Positions 46,101-57,702 of a stretch of DNA of 64,000 bases are shown here, one piece after another. The DNA lies in the NCBI GenBank assembly GCA_947044365.1, contig OX345636.1, positions 18,330,548 to 18,394,547 of the forward strand, read 5' to 3'. The number at the start of each line of letters is the position of its first letter. Positions within the stretch are counted from its first letter, which is position 1. This DNA is from Petrosia ficiformis (lineage: Eukaryota > Porifera > Demospongiae > Haplosclerida > Petrosiidae). Under the pieces are notes generated by a model. That model was not told the origin of the DNA. It saw only the letters and a list, made by a program, of their open reading frames with translations, and did not search any database. The position numbers were made by a program, and so were the translations under genes.

Positions 46101-48919
46101 TGAAAGGACACCTTGATGTTGCTCAATACCTGATAACTCAGCATAAATGTGACACAATGTGTAAGCGTACCGATGGTTCTACACCCCTACATCTTGCTTG
46201 TTTGAAAGGACACCTTGATGTTGCTCAATACCTGATAACTCAGCATAAATGTGACACAATGTGTAAGACAAACATTGGTTCAACACCTCTACATCTTGCT
46301 GCTCATAATGGACACCTTGATGTTGCTCAATACCTGATAACTCAGCATAAATGTGACACAATGTGTAAGCGTATCGATGATTCTACACCTCTACATCTTG
46401 CTTGTTTGAATGGACACCTCGATATTGTTGAGTACCTGATAACTCAGCATAAATGTGACACAATGTGTAAGACAAACATTGGTTCAACACCTCTACATCT
46501 TGCTACTCATAATGGACACCTCAATGTTGTTGAGTATCTGATAACTCAGCATAAATGTGACACAATGTGTATGGGTACTGATGGTTTTACACCTCTACAT
46601 CTTGCTTGTTTGAATGGACACCTCGATATTGTTGAGTACCTGATAACTCAGCATAAATGTGACACAATGTGTAAGTGTACCAATGGTTCTACACCTCTAC
46701 ACGAAGCCGCATATAATGGACACCTCGATGTTGTTGACTACCTGATAACTCAGCATAAATGTGACACAATGTGTATGGGTACTGATGATTCTACACCTCT
46801 ACATCTTGCTTGTTGGAATGGACACCTAGATGTTGCTCAATACCTGATAACTGAGTGTAAATGTGACCCAATGTGTAGAATGCATGGCCACACACCATTA
46901 TATTTAGCTGTCAATAATTCTCATAATCCTGTGATTGAATATCTAATCTCAAACATGAGTTTGTATTGCCGCTTGTTGTATAACTTTCTTGAAAATGAAA
47001 AAACAGTTGTACACAGAGTAGATAAGCTGTGTCATCTTATGGCAGCTAGAAAAGTGTCAGAAAGTTATTTTGTACCACAAACACTGGCGGAAATATTAAA
47101 AATTCTTTCTACTCTTCATTCAACTGGTCTTATTACTTTCTTGAAGAATGAGCACACACCTGGTAATTCATGGGTAGTAGTTGACAAGAGAGTTCTTTTA
47201 GATAATGTTCTGTTTGCTCCAGAAACTATGCAACAATATCAAAATATATCTAGTAATACAGGTGAGATAGTATAGAACTGTGGTATTGTTACATCTGTAT
47301 AGTATAATATACATTTGGGTTAGCATTACTTTTTATAATAATTATATATAATTATGTGCATTATTGAACTATGAGCTGATATTATATAGTATTGTTTTCA
47401 TGCATTAAATTGTAAAATGAACTTTTGTTACCTTTACAATATAGGTGTCATCACACAGTCTGCTCTCACTCAAACGTTCCCTGACTATGATTCAGAGATG
47501 ATAATTGAATTTCTCTGCTACATGAAGCTTTCTATGAAGATTACTCCTGATATGTCAGCGTACTCAAAATCAGGAAATTCAAATAAAGAAGAGAAGTTTT
47601 TGTTTATTCCTGCCCTGATACGTAATGCACAAAGACCTCAAGCTGATAAAATCAATGGAACATTCCAGTTTGGTTGGTGTCTTCAATGTTCTAATCCTCA
47701 TCAGTTCTTTCCTCCTCGTTTTTTTCACATCCTTCTCCTTCACCTTGCTTACAATTATGCCCTCGATTCAACGACAGCAGATAATCCACTTAATCGACGA
47801 TGTACCATATGGAGAAATGGAATCCTCTGGTCTGATAATTATGGTGTCCAAACACTAGTAGAGATAATTGATAATAGTCGATGTGTTCTATTACTCATGT
47901 CTTGTCGACAAAGAATGGAACACAGCATGGTAAAGCTTCGCAAGAATGTTATCAGTGATATTTTGTCACATAAAAAAGATACATGTTCGACATTAGAAAT
48001 ACAAGAGTTTATTATTGATCCCACTCGGTTAGAATATCCTGTTGATAGCTCATCTAGTTTAACACTCTATGATATTGAGCAAATAGCAGACTGTGTTGTA
48101 CATAAGAAACCAGTTGTAGTATCGAGTACTAATGAAGGGAGAAACACAATTGAGATAACGGATCTGTTACCATTTGAATGTATCAATCCAGATACATTAT
48201 CAGTGTTTGCGGGTCGTTCTCCTGAGGTAATTGAATTGATTAATAAAACGTATATATTTAATGATGTCTTTATATAATTACATAGACTTTAACAGATGCG
48301 AGATCAGGGGAAGGTCAGTGGGTGGACATGGAAGTATTGCAGTTTCATCACCATTATAAATCATCAGGTCACTTTATATTCATATTCTCTTTAGTTTCAA
48401 TCAACCCATTTTCCCACCTTTTCTTTTCTGTTTACGTAAATTCTTATTATTGGCACATGTCTATCTATTGAATATAATAGTGTATGCTTTACAATTTCCA
48501 TTGTAACAACAGTCTATATAGTAAAAGTGTATAGTTATAAATTATGCAGACCCAAATTCACCAAACTCCAAATCTTCATTTGAAATAATGACACAAAATA
48601 TACCAAAAACTTCTTTTACAATATAGAATACTCAAAGAATCATCTTGATATATCAGATTTAAAGGATGTTGAGGAATCTTTAAAGGAGATAGTAGATTGG
48701 ATGGATCTTGGTCTAAGACTAGGTCTGTTGCACCCAACACTTAAAAAAATTGAGTCAGATCTGATGAATAGAGTTGACAAATGTAAGAGAGAGATGTTAG
48801 CAGCATGGTTACGAGGAGAAGATAATTCTAAAGACAGAACCTGGTCTACTATAGTGGATGCTGTACGTCAAATAAATCATCATTCATTAGCTGATGATAT
48901 AAGTCAACGTTTGAAATGA
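40136..48919 (+). CDS. Giant ankyrin-COR-Death protein lacking the Roc GTPase (gene 2)
   Basis: Four exons: 40136-47261, 47445-48226, 48286-48313 and 48627-48919. Phases are conserved with gene 1, giving 2742 codons. The ATG of MSESTVKAQQ is used; the upstream GTG-led codons are not. Residues 41 to about 2272 form 66 ankyrin repeats: a 35-residue first repeat, 63 units of exactly 34 residues, one of 33 (TECKCDPMCRMH) and a capping repeat (GHTPLYLAVNNSHNPVIEYL). The chain then passes straight to the COR-like part (NMSLYCRLLYNFLENEKTVV) because the Roc GTPase is missing in frame. The rest of COR, a 9-codon exon and the Death domain (DWMDLGLRLGLLHPT...DDISQRLK) are intact. It probably acts as a non-enzymatic scaffold or regulator that could pair with gene 1 through COR or Death contacts; this is inference. 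The repeats could be longer or shorter than assembled, since such arrays misassemble easily. Confidence 0.88.
40361..46885 (+). repeat. 64-unit, 102-bp ankyrin array in gene 2
   Basis: Sixty-three 102-bp units plus one of 99 bp run without a frame slip. Constant core: TPLH.A..NGHL, then YLITQHKCDTMC. Variable positions are the finger tips (RTD, RID, RND, GNE, SNE, DNE, TNI, CTN, SND.E, MGTD), the residue after TPLH (L, N, E, D, K, H, F) and the inner-helix residues (H, Y, L, W and others). Finger type and helix type are usually linked, so the array behaves as a string of about ten module types. Confidence 0.95.
42401..44222 (+). repeat. Tandem 918-bp higher-order repeat (9 ankyrin units x2)
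   Basis: Repeats 22-30 and 31-39 show the same module order, including the rare variants NGHRNIVEYL and NGRLDIVDYL, and look identical in DNA wherever compared by eye. A third, shorter echo of its last two modules starts near 44645. Repeats 57-59 are a separate tandem triplicate of one module. Confidence 0.9.
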
Positions 48920-49029
48920 GTAAGTGATTTTCTGTGTGCCTTTGTTATAATTTATAATTCAGTATAGAGAGATGTTCTAGAGACTTTCTTTACTGTTTAA
49001 AGTTTGGCTTTGCGGCTTCTGAGCTTTTA

Positions 49030-49035
49030 AATAAA
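49030..49035 (+). terminator. Poly(A) signal of ankyrin gene 2
   Basis: AATAAA lies 111 bp after the stop codon, at the same place as in gene 1. Confidence 0.55.
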
Positions 49036-49039
49036 AAAT

Positions 49040-51240
49040 TGCGTAATTATACAGGAATACTGTAAAATCACAATAAATATGGAAATAATGTTTAACACTA
49101 AAATTAAAAGTTATAAGAAAATTGGACATTATTAATTAACTAGTATTGTAGCAAGCAGCAATTTATCACATTTAGTTCATGATGATGCAATATTGCTGTT
49201 ATTGTCAATAGTATTGCAGTATAGGATGTGAATATTGTTGTCTTATCTTCACAAATCATGAATACTGTTATCCTATCAGCACTAAACATGAATATTGTTG
49301 TACATTCAGCACAAGTTGCAACACACATGATTAAATTAATATTGCATAAGATGTAACACACCCAACTGAACTACATCAGTTGAATGACCTCTGAACTCTT
49401 CACAGTGAATATCAGTAACTGTTAGAAACTTGATAATGCCAATAATAATGTGTGATTATAGAACCTGATAATATATGCAACCTAATTTTCGAAAAAGGGA
49501 CACTGCCCAACACAATATTTTTGATCATCTTCAGTAGTATTGTCCCCAGACTACCATGCCCCATGGTGACGATGATGGCGTGGCAGTCTGGGGACAAGAC
49601 TGTACCTTCAATCACTTGCTATTCTGCCATTTTGTATAGGAAGTCAATGAAATTTGGTATCCATGAATAGCTATTATTTGTCTTCTTAGATAACTGACTT
49701 CCTGATGTTCCTGTACAATAATAAGTGATTGAAAAGTTGAAAATTAGGTCACATATCAAGAGTATCAGAGGTCGCTCCACCATTTCTAGAGTGGTCCGGC
49801 AGGCTGTAATGATAAGAAAGGATGTGCACATAGTGAGCGAAAAATATTAATTGTCACGTCCACATTTGTTTAGCCATGACAATTCTGACCTGTAGCTATC
49901 TATAGGCAGTAGTATATATATATATATATATAATTTTATATATATAGTCCCTTTAGCAATTAGCCAAGGTCTAAATTAATGTTATAGCTATAACATGTAA
50001 CCTAAATTAATCAGCAATTGTTGGACCTGTGGACTTCTGAACTGTATTATATAACAGGTACAACATAACATCATGATAATAATAATAGTTAGGATTACGA
50101 TTTTCATAATTAATTTTATTATCAAGGTTGTTATTCTATTCTATATTAGATATATTACTGCTAACAGACATGGATAGAGGTTATTTATTTTACATTTTTA
50201 TGCTATTAATTTCATAACACACATTTTGTATTTGTTAATAAAATTATACATTGATCCTCTACTTTTTACCATCATAATTAATTATACAATGCTTTATTAG
50301 TTTAGTTGTTTATGATAACTAGTAGATTTGTTTATGTAAACATAATAAACTATGTTCAAATGTAATAATTATTATTTCAGAATTATTATTTATAATTTTC
50401 AAAAGTGACTTCTTTTAGCTTCAGTTACTAGTAGCTATTATTATGAAAGCTTTCTGGATATATAATTAAGTTGTCACAAATTAATTATAATCCAATAATA
50501 ATTATATTTTCAGTCTAAAAGACATTCCAGAAAATTAATTACTTGTGTACAATAAAAAATTTAACATTGTTGACTATAAATTTTAAGATATTGAAACTGA
50601 ATTTAATTTTGAAATCATTGGTTTGATAGCAACACAATACATACAGGAAGATATAAATTTATTATTTCTGCAATACTGACTACTGAGACCAAGTCCGAAA
50701 GCAAAATGGATTTCGTAATATTTATAATTACATGAAAAGCTTCGACCTAACTTCCAGATGAACTTACAACTTCTTGATGTTACAGATTCATTATCATCTC
50801 TCAAACTCCTACCATGAATGAAGTTGCTTTGTACATATGGGAGTTTACTGCTTGCAATTGGGACAAAATAGTCACTTGAAAATTCATTTAGATAAATGTC
50901 AGCAAGTGCAGCAAGTTTGTTGATTCAGACAGCCATAGTACATAATATTATTCCAAATATATAAATTTTATTCCTTGCCACTCGTGAATGTTCTTTTTCT
51001 TATGATGATAATATTATAAACAAAAGTTCAATTCATAATACAAACCATAATTAATTACAGTCACATGTATTAAGAGTTGTCCTTTTAGTATTCCTACTCA
51101 TCCTGAAGAAAAGAAAATGACAAAGACATCAATAAAATATGACATATGTAAAGTAGTGTTGGAAAAGAGTATCCATATCTTTTTTTTTGTATAATATTTG
51201 TACTAGGGATGGAATGAAGGTATTACGAGTAATAGTCTTG
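49040..51240. other. Downstream intergenic region of ankyrin gene 2
   Basis: Co-linear with 24990-27130 and AT-rich, with no supported gene. The hairpin at 49540-49595 (ttgtccccagactaccatg ... ggcagtctggggacaa) has a longer loop than its counterpart at 25489. Confidence 0.6.
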
Positions 51241-51243
51241 TTC

Positions 51244-51354
51244 ATGTTACTGTTTCTACTCGGATTTAGCATCACTACCTGGACTGAAAATGTGACAGAA
51301 GCCAGCAACACAAGCTCAACTTTTCTGGAACATGCCCACATTATTAGATTATAG
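51244..51354 (+). CDS. Small ORF with signal peptide (36 aa), possible first exon
   Basis: ATG-initiated, reading MLLFLLGFSITTWTENVTEA then SNTSSTFLEHAHIIRL and a stop. It is clearly related to the minus-strand frames at 10.7, 32.3 and 59.9 kb: differences between copies largely respect this frame, and the hydrophobic leader plus N-x-S/T sites are conserved. Relative to those copies it has a deletion soon after HAHII, so the protein may be truncated. It would be exported if translated. Confidence 0.4.
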   Translation: MLLFLLGFSITTWTENVTEASNTSSTFLEHAHIIRL

Positions 51355-51359
51355 AAGTG

Positions 51360-52600
51360 CACGTGCATAAACATTAAAGTTGGCTTGGCAGCAAGAGAAA
51401 TTTAGCACAGCAAACAAATGATAGTTCAAACCTTTTCCAAAAGCGACTATGGAATTAGTGTTGCACGTATACTGATTAATACATGTACAGATATAGGGGG
51501 GTTGTGTTAAAACAAATTCTAGGGGACTAGTTCTTACTATCAGTAATTTGTATTAAACATAATTAATGAATATCATTAATCATCATTAATGACATCTTAT
51601 TAACAGTGCTTTATCACTGACTACTATACATGTAACTTCAAACACTCATCTCGCTGCTTTCCTGCAGCTAACAAAGCATGTTTTTGATATCTACGGCTTT
51701 CTTAAATGGTCTTCCGTCTAACTGTTTGAAATGCAGAAGTTACACAGGTTAGTAAAGAAGTGGGCATTGCCTGTGGAACTACTATATACTCAAGCGCTCG
51801 CCTTGCTCTCTTCCTGCTGATAGCAAAGGATAAATTTGACATCAATGGCTTTCTTAACAACTCTTCTTTCTAGCAAAGTAGGTTAGGATCTTGAGTTTTA
51901 GAGCCCATTTTAATTATAGATACAAAAAGACATACTAATCTCCCTTCAATGGTATACATTTCAATAACGTATAAAGTAGAATTTCGTTTTATCAGTGTTC
52001 ATGCTAAAAAATTGGAATGTATTATTCAAGTTTTTGTTTTAAGCAGAATTTGGTATTAACAGTGTTTGTTTTAATGTGACTCCACTGTACCTAGCTGATG
52101 ACTAATCCAGTGGCACATCACATATATAACTAACTATCTTATGTAACCCAATTTGTAAAAAAAGCTTGCCTTCAAATCAACTGCTTTTTGGCCATTTTGT
52201 GTAGTTAAATACATTTAGTATCTATGATATGAATCACACATGGGGTGAAGCACTTTAGAAAGTACTTGAATATAATCTCAGGTATACAGTAAAGTGTTCG
52301 AGGCTATAAAGTGCTCATGTACTTGCAAATGCTTTTAGCACAAGCTGAAGCACCTTGAAAGTGGTTCAAACACAATTTTAAGCACATTTCTAATCAAAAA
52401 AAATGTTTAGTGAATTAGATTATTTTATTTCATGTATTTCAGTTGGCGTCGTTCAGGCTTAAACACCTTTTGAGCATTCATTGAACTATCAGCCTGATAT
52501 ATATAAAATTCAAAGAATGTGCTAATCTAAACCTTGTGTTGATGCATTTGTATCTTAACATGTTCTTCACAAGCACTTGTAATAAAAAGTAGTCAAGCAT
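51360..52600. repeat. Intergenic region with dispersed repeats; joins to 0.8-1.6 kb homology
   Basis: Two copies of the ttgctg/ttcctgc...caaaggat repeat occur at 51640-51720 and 51790-51880. From 52140 it matches the start of the window (770 onward). No gene seen. Confidence 0.45.
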
Positions 52601-52960
52601 ATTCAGAAGCATTTCACTTTACCAGGAAAATGTGCAAGCACCTTTAAGCACAAGCACATTTGTGCTCAGCCCATGTCTGTCTATCAACTGGATATCAGGC
52701 TTTGTAGACATGATGACAGAATAGAAGGCATTTGCAAGTGTACATGTATCTTCAGAATTATTTTGTACCACAAATGTGGTATGATAAATTGAGTCACTAT
52801 AAAAGTTCTTGAACTGATAATCTGAAATTAAGTTACTCACTGGTATAGGAATCAGTCCATCATTATTCTCTTCTATCTTGTCATGAGGGTGAGAACCATC
52901 AACAGTGCAACCTACAGATTGACATGTACCAAGAATTTCCTTCACAGTACCTAAAATGAA

Positions 52961-53020
52961 TAGTGTTGTGTTTAACTTGTGCCAATAGATCGATATTGGC
53001 ACAAGTTAAACACAACACTA
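52961..53020. repeat. 60-bp near-perfect hairpin inserted at the RPL12 exon edge
   Basis: 27-bp exact arms (tagtgttgtgtttaacttgt...) around gatcga. It begins within the tagtgtt that other copies share and then departs from them, so it arose by inverted duplication or insertion in this copy. Confidence 0.85.
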
Positions 53021-54600
53021 GGAAGACAGCAAGGCAAGCGCTTGAAATTTTAGTAGTCCCACAGGCAACGCCTACATCATACTCACCTGTATAATATCCA
53101 CAATTTAAACAGTACAGAGTTTCAACTCACTTCATCAGACAGAAAACATTCTAACATAGCCAAAGATACTAAAATGATGTGTTTGAAAATGCAGTAGTTT
53201 CAGACAATGCCCACGCACCAGTGTCTTTGGATCGTCACGTGAGTGGGTGTGGCATCATTTAGTTAATTATGAATTCATTAACTCCACTTTTTCGAATTTG
53301 CCAGGATTCGGATTAACGAAAATCGGACTAGTGAGGGTCTACTGTACATGTAATTGAAATCATTCTGTTGCTGTACAAACTGGTGAAACAGTGTTTATAC
53401 ATATACATAATTATACATATACATGTACATGTATATGTACATGTACATGTAGGTAAATGTTTAATTATTATACACTTAGTTGTATCTTTTTATGTGGTGT
53501 TAAGTGTAGTCAGAGTTCTTGCCAGGAATTTTAGTTCAAGTTGGGAAGGTGTGGCAAATTAATTATTTAACCACACCCACATAAATAATTAGCTAGCTAA
53601 TTAAATAGTACATGCAATTTCACAAACATACAATATAAGAAGTAAAGTTTACATTTCGATTGTAGAATGATTGTGGTACGAAATTGATCATATCATACTG
53701 TTAATGTTGCGTTAAAACGGTTTAATTGCGTTCAATTAACGTTTGTTATTAATCATTGCTGAAATATGGGCATGGTTAACGAGCCAAACGGCCAAGATTT
53801 TACCGCTATACTCTCTCAGAAGAATTCAAACCTAAACAAAGTTGATACTCCTGAAAGTTAAGGTTCTGTCCAAGTTCTAACTTCGCCTGCAGTCATAGTT
53901 TTTTATTTCATGTGGAAATAGCAAAAACATTGAGATTGGCATGACCACTAAAGACAGTCGAGTTGCATCAGATTCTCCTGCCTTCATAGATGTTAGAAAA
54001 AGCTTGAAGCTTGCTTCAAAGTTAGCATAAGGTCTAGTGAGTATTCCTCAATTCCTCAAGTGCAGTTTTACAAATGTGAAGCTTCAGTTTTCTTGGTGAA
54101 TACTTTTTCATTTTTTAAACCGTGATGTATACCGTTTATATGATCTATCACTGAATATCTAATTATTGTTTAAACTGAATTTTATCCAAGATTTTGCATA
54201 CTACAGAGTGTAGAATGTGTGTAGCACATAACGAAACATTAACTTTATTTTGACGTATACTGTATGCTTTTTTTTATATGTTGTAAATCTATCAAGGTGT
54301 TAACTAAACTTCAGATGTAATTCATAATTGAACTAAGAGCACATACCACATAACATTCAATACCAGTTAGCCAAGTGATTAGTGAAATCATTTTTGTTGA
54401 ATAATTTGATTATTTTCTTAGTAGATATACATGTATACATGTACTCTGGGTAACAGGAAGGAGCTACAGTTTCAGTGAGGAATGGCGAGGTTTATAGAAA
54501 TGACTGTTAAATTTGTGGAGTTGCTAGAAGTAATTAATCTACTTGTAATAGTGGCATTATAGTGCTACAAATTACTTGGTCAACATCATTCAATCAGTGT
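53021..54600. repeat. Unit 3 intergenic block matching 2330-3225 and 5570-5830
   Basis: Contains the right end of the Tigger-like MITE (to ~53345), a tacatgtaca-rich stretch at 53400-53455, the small foldback gctaattaattattt...aaataattagc near 53555-53600, and ordinary AT-rich DNA. No gene seen. Confidence 0.5.
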
Positions 54601-54614
54601 TGTAAAATAGTATT

Positions 54615-55032
54615 TTTATGGCTCGTAGGGCCGTCCCTATGATTGCTTTCCCACGGGTTTGAACTATATATATATATATTTTTTTTTTTCTTGTGTCCAC
54701 TTGCGTGAGTATGAATTGTATACGTAGTTAAGGAAGTTGCATCATTCCCGGGAGCTCGGTCAATTAATGGGCGTGGCACATAATAGAACGAAACTCAGCA
54801 GAAAGAAAGCTGCTTGTAGCTTACATAGAAACCGGAACTACTAGCTAACTATTCTACCTGAAATATATTCCTAAAGTTCTACAAGATCTTTTAAAAGGTA
54901 AAGAGTAGATAATCAAAATAATAACTATAATAGGCTGTTGTGTTTCAGGCATGATAAAGTCAGCCATGATTACTGAATGCTGGACACCATAAAGCAATCA
55001 TAGGGATACTTATTTCGCTATATATCTTGTTC
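54615..55032 (+). mobile_element. ATCCCTATGATTGC-family MITE, unit 3 insertion with known empty site
   Basis: Starts ttatggctcgtagggccgtccctatgattgc and ends gcaatcatagggatacttatttcgctatatatcttgtt. The empty site in unit 2 (28390, gtatttctcagcataaaaatt) shows where it entered. Confidence 0.85.
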
Positions 55033-55567
55033 ACCATAAAAATTAATGGATGGGGGAACAAAATTAAAGGGTGGGGACCACCATGTATGGTTACTACCTA
55101 CTATACCTCACTGAAATATGTACACTAAAAATTATTTTATTAAACAATAGCCAAATTATGTTGTAAGAGGGTAATGTTTACCCCTCATAGGAGATATGCA
55201 TTAATTCATGTTGTAACAATGATGAGAACATGTAGTATAACTAATCAACAGAATTACAGATATTTCATAATGTACAGATATAATAACAATGGAAATGAAC
55301 AAAATGGCTTACCAATCCAAGTGGTCCAATTTTGGGGGCAAGTGATGATGTGGCACCAACTTCATCTCCAACTACTCTCAGGAATACTAAATATAATAAT
55401 AAATATACAAATACCATCATTCTGGTGAGCCAGGATGAAGATTCACACAATTATATATCCAATGATCAGATTAGGTAAAATATATTTATTGACTATGGGT
55501 CTGATTGATAATTTTAAACTCCCCAGTCCACATACATAAAAAGGGACACAGGAATAAACAATTAGAA

Positions 55568-56305
55568 CGAGCGCCGTCGGGACGGGACCCTCGCCTACGT
55601 GGCAAACTAATACAAAGCACTCCATTTAAAAAAAATATATAATGAAGTGTATGAAACAAACAACACTTTTGTTACATGGAATAGAAATACAAATTTGAAA
55701 ACATTTATGAGCATTAATTAAAACTGTTATATACAATGTATATATATATATATATATAACTTTATATCCTAAAAGACAAAATAAGAATATCAATGAAAAA
55801 ATTTGTTTATATATCTTACATCTTATTCTTCGAAAAGTTCTCAAGTCTATCTCTAAAGTCTCCGTGTGAAAACGAATTACCTCTACCACGTGTTTAGTAT
55901 GCAAGCATGCACGAATGTGCACATACCTGTTGGTGGAGCTAGGTAGCTCTCTATCTTGCATCAATGGTGATGTAGTAGCAACCATTACATCAATTGTTTT
56001 GGTGGTTTGAAGTGTTTCTTGGCTAGCGACAGCCATGCAAGAGGATCACCTGTGTTTTGTGTGTCTATATTTACTCTCGTTATTGCCCTCGTTTCATCTT
56101 AAAGTCATGAAACGGTAACTGTGAGTTATAAAACTTGTCAATTCCTACGTTATTTTTTTTCCTTGTATAATTTGAAGTGTACCAGTACCCCTTTTGAAAT
56201 GTCAATGTTTTTAATTTTCAAGAAAAATTGCTAACACACAAACACACACACACAGACACAACGATTACCGTACCCTTCCGCCTACGCTAAGCGGCGAGGG
56301 TAATA
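55568..56305 (-). mobile_element. ~740-bp insertion with possible captured exon
   Basis: Unit 2 reads aacaattggaataaattg straight across (30220). Here the insert runs from cgagcgccgtcgggacggga to ccgcctacgctaagcggcga. On the minus strand an ATG (56036) opens MAVASQETLQTTKTIDVMVA and then TTSPLMQDRELPSSTNR to an ACAG|GTATGT donor near 55928. This looks like a first coding exon carried by the element, or the element's own ORF. Product unknown. Confidence 0.5.
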
Positions 56306-57050
56306 AATTGATAGTTTGCATGATTCAAAAAACTTGTCATAATCAATGGTTTGTTGAAACTTTGTTCTAAACATTAAAGCTATGATACATTACATGGATA
56401 AGACCAAACTGACAAGCTATTGACAGTATGCTATCCATCATTCAAACACACAATGTAGATAGAAGTAATGAATTACGGCAAATATTTGAATGAATTGCTA
56501 CATGAAATGAACCCACAATGAGACAGACAGTCCTTGGAAATAAAAGAATCAGTTCATTTTACCACAACAAAATTTGTTCAGAGTTCGACCCTAACTACAT
56601 AATACCATATGGTTCAGCTAATTTGGTCCCTAGACCCTTACATCTTATCATAATTCCATAGTACTCTCTAATTGATGGATGGATAACATCCTGTTGCTAA
56701 TGGCTTCTGAAAAGGGGCACCTAAAATGGATGTGAACAAATTGAACAGTCTTGTGAAGTAAACTGCCAAAATGTAATATCTAAATGCAAACCTACTCATT
56801 TGAATTTATGTGCTGTTCAGTTAACCTCATGCTATACATAATGGGTGGGGAAGTGTCTCAATTGTCAACTCTTCCTAGTATTAAAGTAACAGAGTGTGGA
56901 TGAATCTCTAGGACTCGACCAGAAGATGAAGCACGTTACACTCTGAAACCAAATATGACTTTACACTTACTGATTAATATAGGATAGATTGCAAATTTTT
57001 GTTCATACCTGATTATGAAGACAGATAAAATTCTCTCTCCTTAGTAAAAC

Positions 57051-57094
57051 CATAGATTGTATAGACTGCGTATACGCAGTCTATACAATCTATG
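57051..57094. mobile_element. 44-bp perfect palindrome with 7-bp target duplication
   Basis: The palindrome (catagattgtatagac... and exact complement) lies between two copies of gtaaaac (57044-57050 and 57095-57101). Units 1 and 2 have a single gtaaaac and no palindrome, so this is a clean insertion. Confidence 0.85.
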
Positions 57095-57155
57095 GTAAAA
57101 CAAAGTCTTTTCAGTTTTCAAAAACCTGCTGCTGACCTGCCAAAAAAAAAAAAGG

Positions 57156-57168
57156 TTGCGCATGCGTA
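57156..57168. promoter_or_regulatory. NRF-1-like motif, unit 3
   Basis: TTGCGCATGCGTA in the same setting as at 8422 and 31031. Confidence 0.4.
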
Positions 57169-57372
57169 CAACCCCACCCAACTGCATGGAAAATGGATCA
57201 TGCAACTGCTATAACTGCAGTGGGTTATAATAGTCTGTATCGTAGATGACGGTCAGTGTTGTGTTGCTATGCAAGACTGGTACGTACAAAGCTGTTATAC
57301 TTCAGAAAAGGTTAAATGCACTATTAAAAAACTATATATAATAATCTTTTTTTTCCTTTTTTTTTAATGCAG

Positions 57373-57508
57373 GCTTCAAAGTTTATCTTCTTACCAGTTA
57401 ACTTTTCTTCCTATAGGTCGAGCATATGGATCTATGTTACTGAACCCTTGCTCCGTCTAAGTGACAGTCAAGGAATGGATAAAGATAATAAGGAGATTCT
57501 AGATGATG
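57373..57508 (+). pseudogene. Copy of the plus-strand exon facing RPL12, unit 3
   Basis: Frame IWIYVTEPLLRLSDSQGMDK ... DDG with a GATG|GTATG donor. One base is missing after the ctatag acceptor compared with unit 2, so splicing as in unit 2 would shift the frame. An unspliced reading from 57373 stays open. Confidence 0.35.
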
Positions 57509-57702
57509 GTATGTTTCAGAAATTGAAGAATCAGGGCTCAAGTGAACAAGTAAATTCATGGTTTAATGGTGGTATTAGGCAGTGGGTGGGTGTGGTTTTA
57601 AAATAAAATGTGATATTAATTTTATGTAATACCAACCTTCATATCTTCTGATGAGTTCTTTTTCATTTTGAAAGTGAGGAAATGTAGCTAAAATTTCCAT
57701 TT

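Larger units (their letters stand above)
52841..55386 (-). pseudogene. RPL12: RPL12 pseudogene, unit 3 (two exons deleted)
   Basis: Only the first recognisable exon (55386-55313, [19 protein letters not shown], with Gly to Asp) and the last (52950-52841, [16 protein letters not shown] ... IEENNDG) remain. The middle exons are gone because unit sequence equivalent to about 5930-7190 is deleted at 55130. A MITE (54615-55032) and a 60-bp hairpin (52961-53020) are inserted between. Not functional. Confidence 0.88.

Noticed and set aside
40569..46361. Repeated 60-codon minus-strand ORFs beginning MCHIYAELSG
   Set aside because: Antisense shadows of the ankyrin repeats, with the same 102-bp period.
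40361..46885. Regular direct repeats resembling a CRISPR array
   Set aside because: The 102-bp period is continuous coding sequence for 34-residue ankyrin repeats with no spacers, in a eukaryotic context.
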